Shown here: in pieces, positions 12,673-13,203 of the stretch
How the letters are laid out: each line of letters begins with the position of its first letter
Position numbering within the stretch: position 1 is the stretch's first letter
DNA from: an uncultured Oscillospiraceae bacterium
Lineage (GTDB): Bacteria > Bacillota > Clostridia > Oscillospirales > Oscillospiraceae
NCBI GenBank assembly: GCA_910587285.1
Contig: CAJULM010000009.1
Span: 1-13,203 of the forward strand
Direction: 5' to 3'
DNA length: 13,203 nt
Translations under genes and position numbers: made by a program
The notes under the pieces: generated by a model
What the model was told of the DNA's origin: nothing
The model's database searches: none
What the model saw: the letters and a program-made list of their open reading frames with translations, nothing else

Positions 12673-13203
12673 TTAATCCAAAATTTTTTTCGGACGGAAT
12701 CCGACAAAGTCCGCAGAAACCAAATGGTAATCCACCGATCCCTGCCGTCCCTCGATGGCCAGACGATGGCTGGCCCCATGAAGGTGGCCGTAATAACAGG
12801 CCGACACCTGGTACTGCTCCAATAGGTCAATAATCTCTTGGCAACGGTATCCACGATAAAGGGGAGGATAGTGAAGAAAGCAAACCTTTTTCCGCCCCCC
12901 TGCGGCCTTGAGAGATGCTTCCAATCGAATGATCTCCCGGCGGAACACCTTTTCCCATTGAGGCGCACCGTTCTCCTCAAAAAACCAACCACGCGTTCCA
13001 CATAAGGCAAATTCCCTATATATGGCACAGTTATTATGGAGAATATGGAGATGAGTAAAACCGTTCGCTACAAAAAAAGCGTTCATTTTTGAGGCGGTGG
13101 TCCACCAATAATCATGATTGCCCTTGAGCAGCCATTTTTCCCCCGGTATTTCCCGGTCTAAAAAAGCAAAGTCATTTCGCGCCTCATCCAGACTCATTCC
13201 CCA
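12673..13203 (-). CDS. Calcineurin-like metallophosphoesterase, 5' partial
   Basis: The last 176 codons of a metallophosphoesterase; the frame is open to the window edge and the preceding codons (Trp-Gly before MSLDEARNDF) continue the protein, so the ATG at 13195-13197 is internal and the true start lies outside. Visible metal-binding motifs are LLKGNHDYWW, a histidine in CFLHYPPLY, and GHLHG. The N-terminal D-x-H and GD motifs expected for the family would lie upstream. Such enzymes cleave phosphomono- or diesters with two metal ions; the substrate cannot be told. It precedes tig by 107 bp and no strong terminator separates them, only a short T-run on the plus strand side. Confidence 0.88.
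   Translation of the reverse strand, partial: WGMSLDEARNDFAFLDREIPGEKWLLKGNHDYWWTTASKMNAFFVANGFTHLHILHNNCAIYREFALCGTRGWFFEENGAPQWEKVFRREIIRLEASLKAAGGRKKVCFLHYPPLYRGYRCQEIIDLLEQYQVSACYYGHLHGASHRLAIEGRQGSVDYHLVSADFVGFRPKKILD

Overview
The window reads as part of a Gram-positive Clostridia chromosome, most likely a gut Oscillospiraceae-type bacterium. This is inferred from a sporulation-type sigma factor (SigH), a DUF3784 gene inside the ruv operon, a tig-clpP-clpX-lon-engB series and strong GGAGG ribosome binding sites. No species can be named from sequence alone.

Layout. Positions 1-535 (+ strand) hold two small overlapping regulatory genes typical of Tn916/Tn1549-type integrative conjugative elements (ICEs): a sigma-70 region 4-like protein (5' end outside the window) and an HTH_16-type small protein. 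Positions 536-1301 carry no convincing gene but are packed with inverted repeats. The notable structure is a pair of diverged modules of exactly 114 bp, facing in opposite directions. Each is bounded by an inverted TGTTACGC(A/G)(A/G)TAG motif and each is flanked on its outer side by a hairpin. No excisionase or integrase gene follows the small HTH gene. This looks like the end of an ICE, or a truncated remnant, sitting just downstream of a chromosomal gene.

Positions 1302-13203 are ordinary chromosome, with every gene on the minus strand. In transcription order (right to left) they are: a metallophosphoesterase (cut by the window edge), tig, clpP, clpX, lon, engB, a fumarylacetoacetate hydrolase-family enzyme, tRNA-Gly(CCC), ruvC, ruvA, a DUF3784 membrane protein, ruvB, sigH and a small zinc-ribbon protein. 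Trigger factor, ClpXP and Lon form a folding and proteolysis block. EngB is a ribosome-assembly GTPase in the place next to lon where it is also found in Bacillus. RuvABC process Holliday junctions and share one compact operon with the DUF3784 gene. Good sigma-A-type promoters can be read for tRNA-Gly, ruvC and sigH, and intrinsic terminators for the FAH operon, the tRNA and clpX.

The chromosomal part is mostly conventional. The part that deserves a second look is 536-1301.
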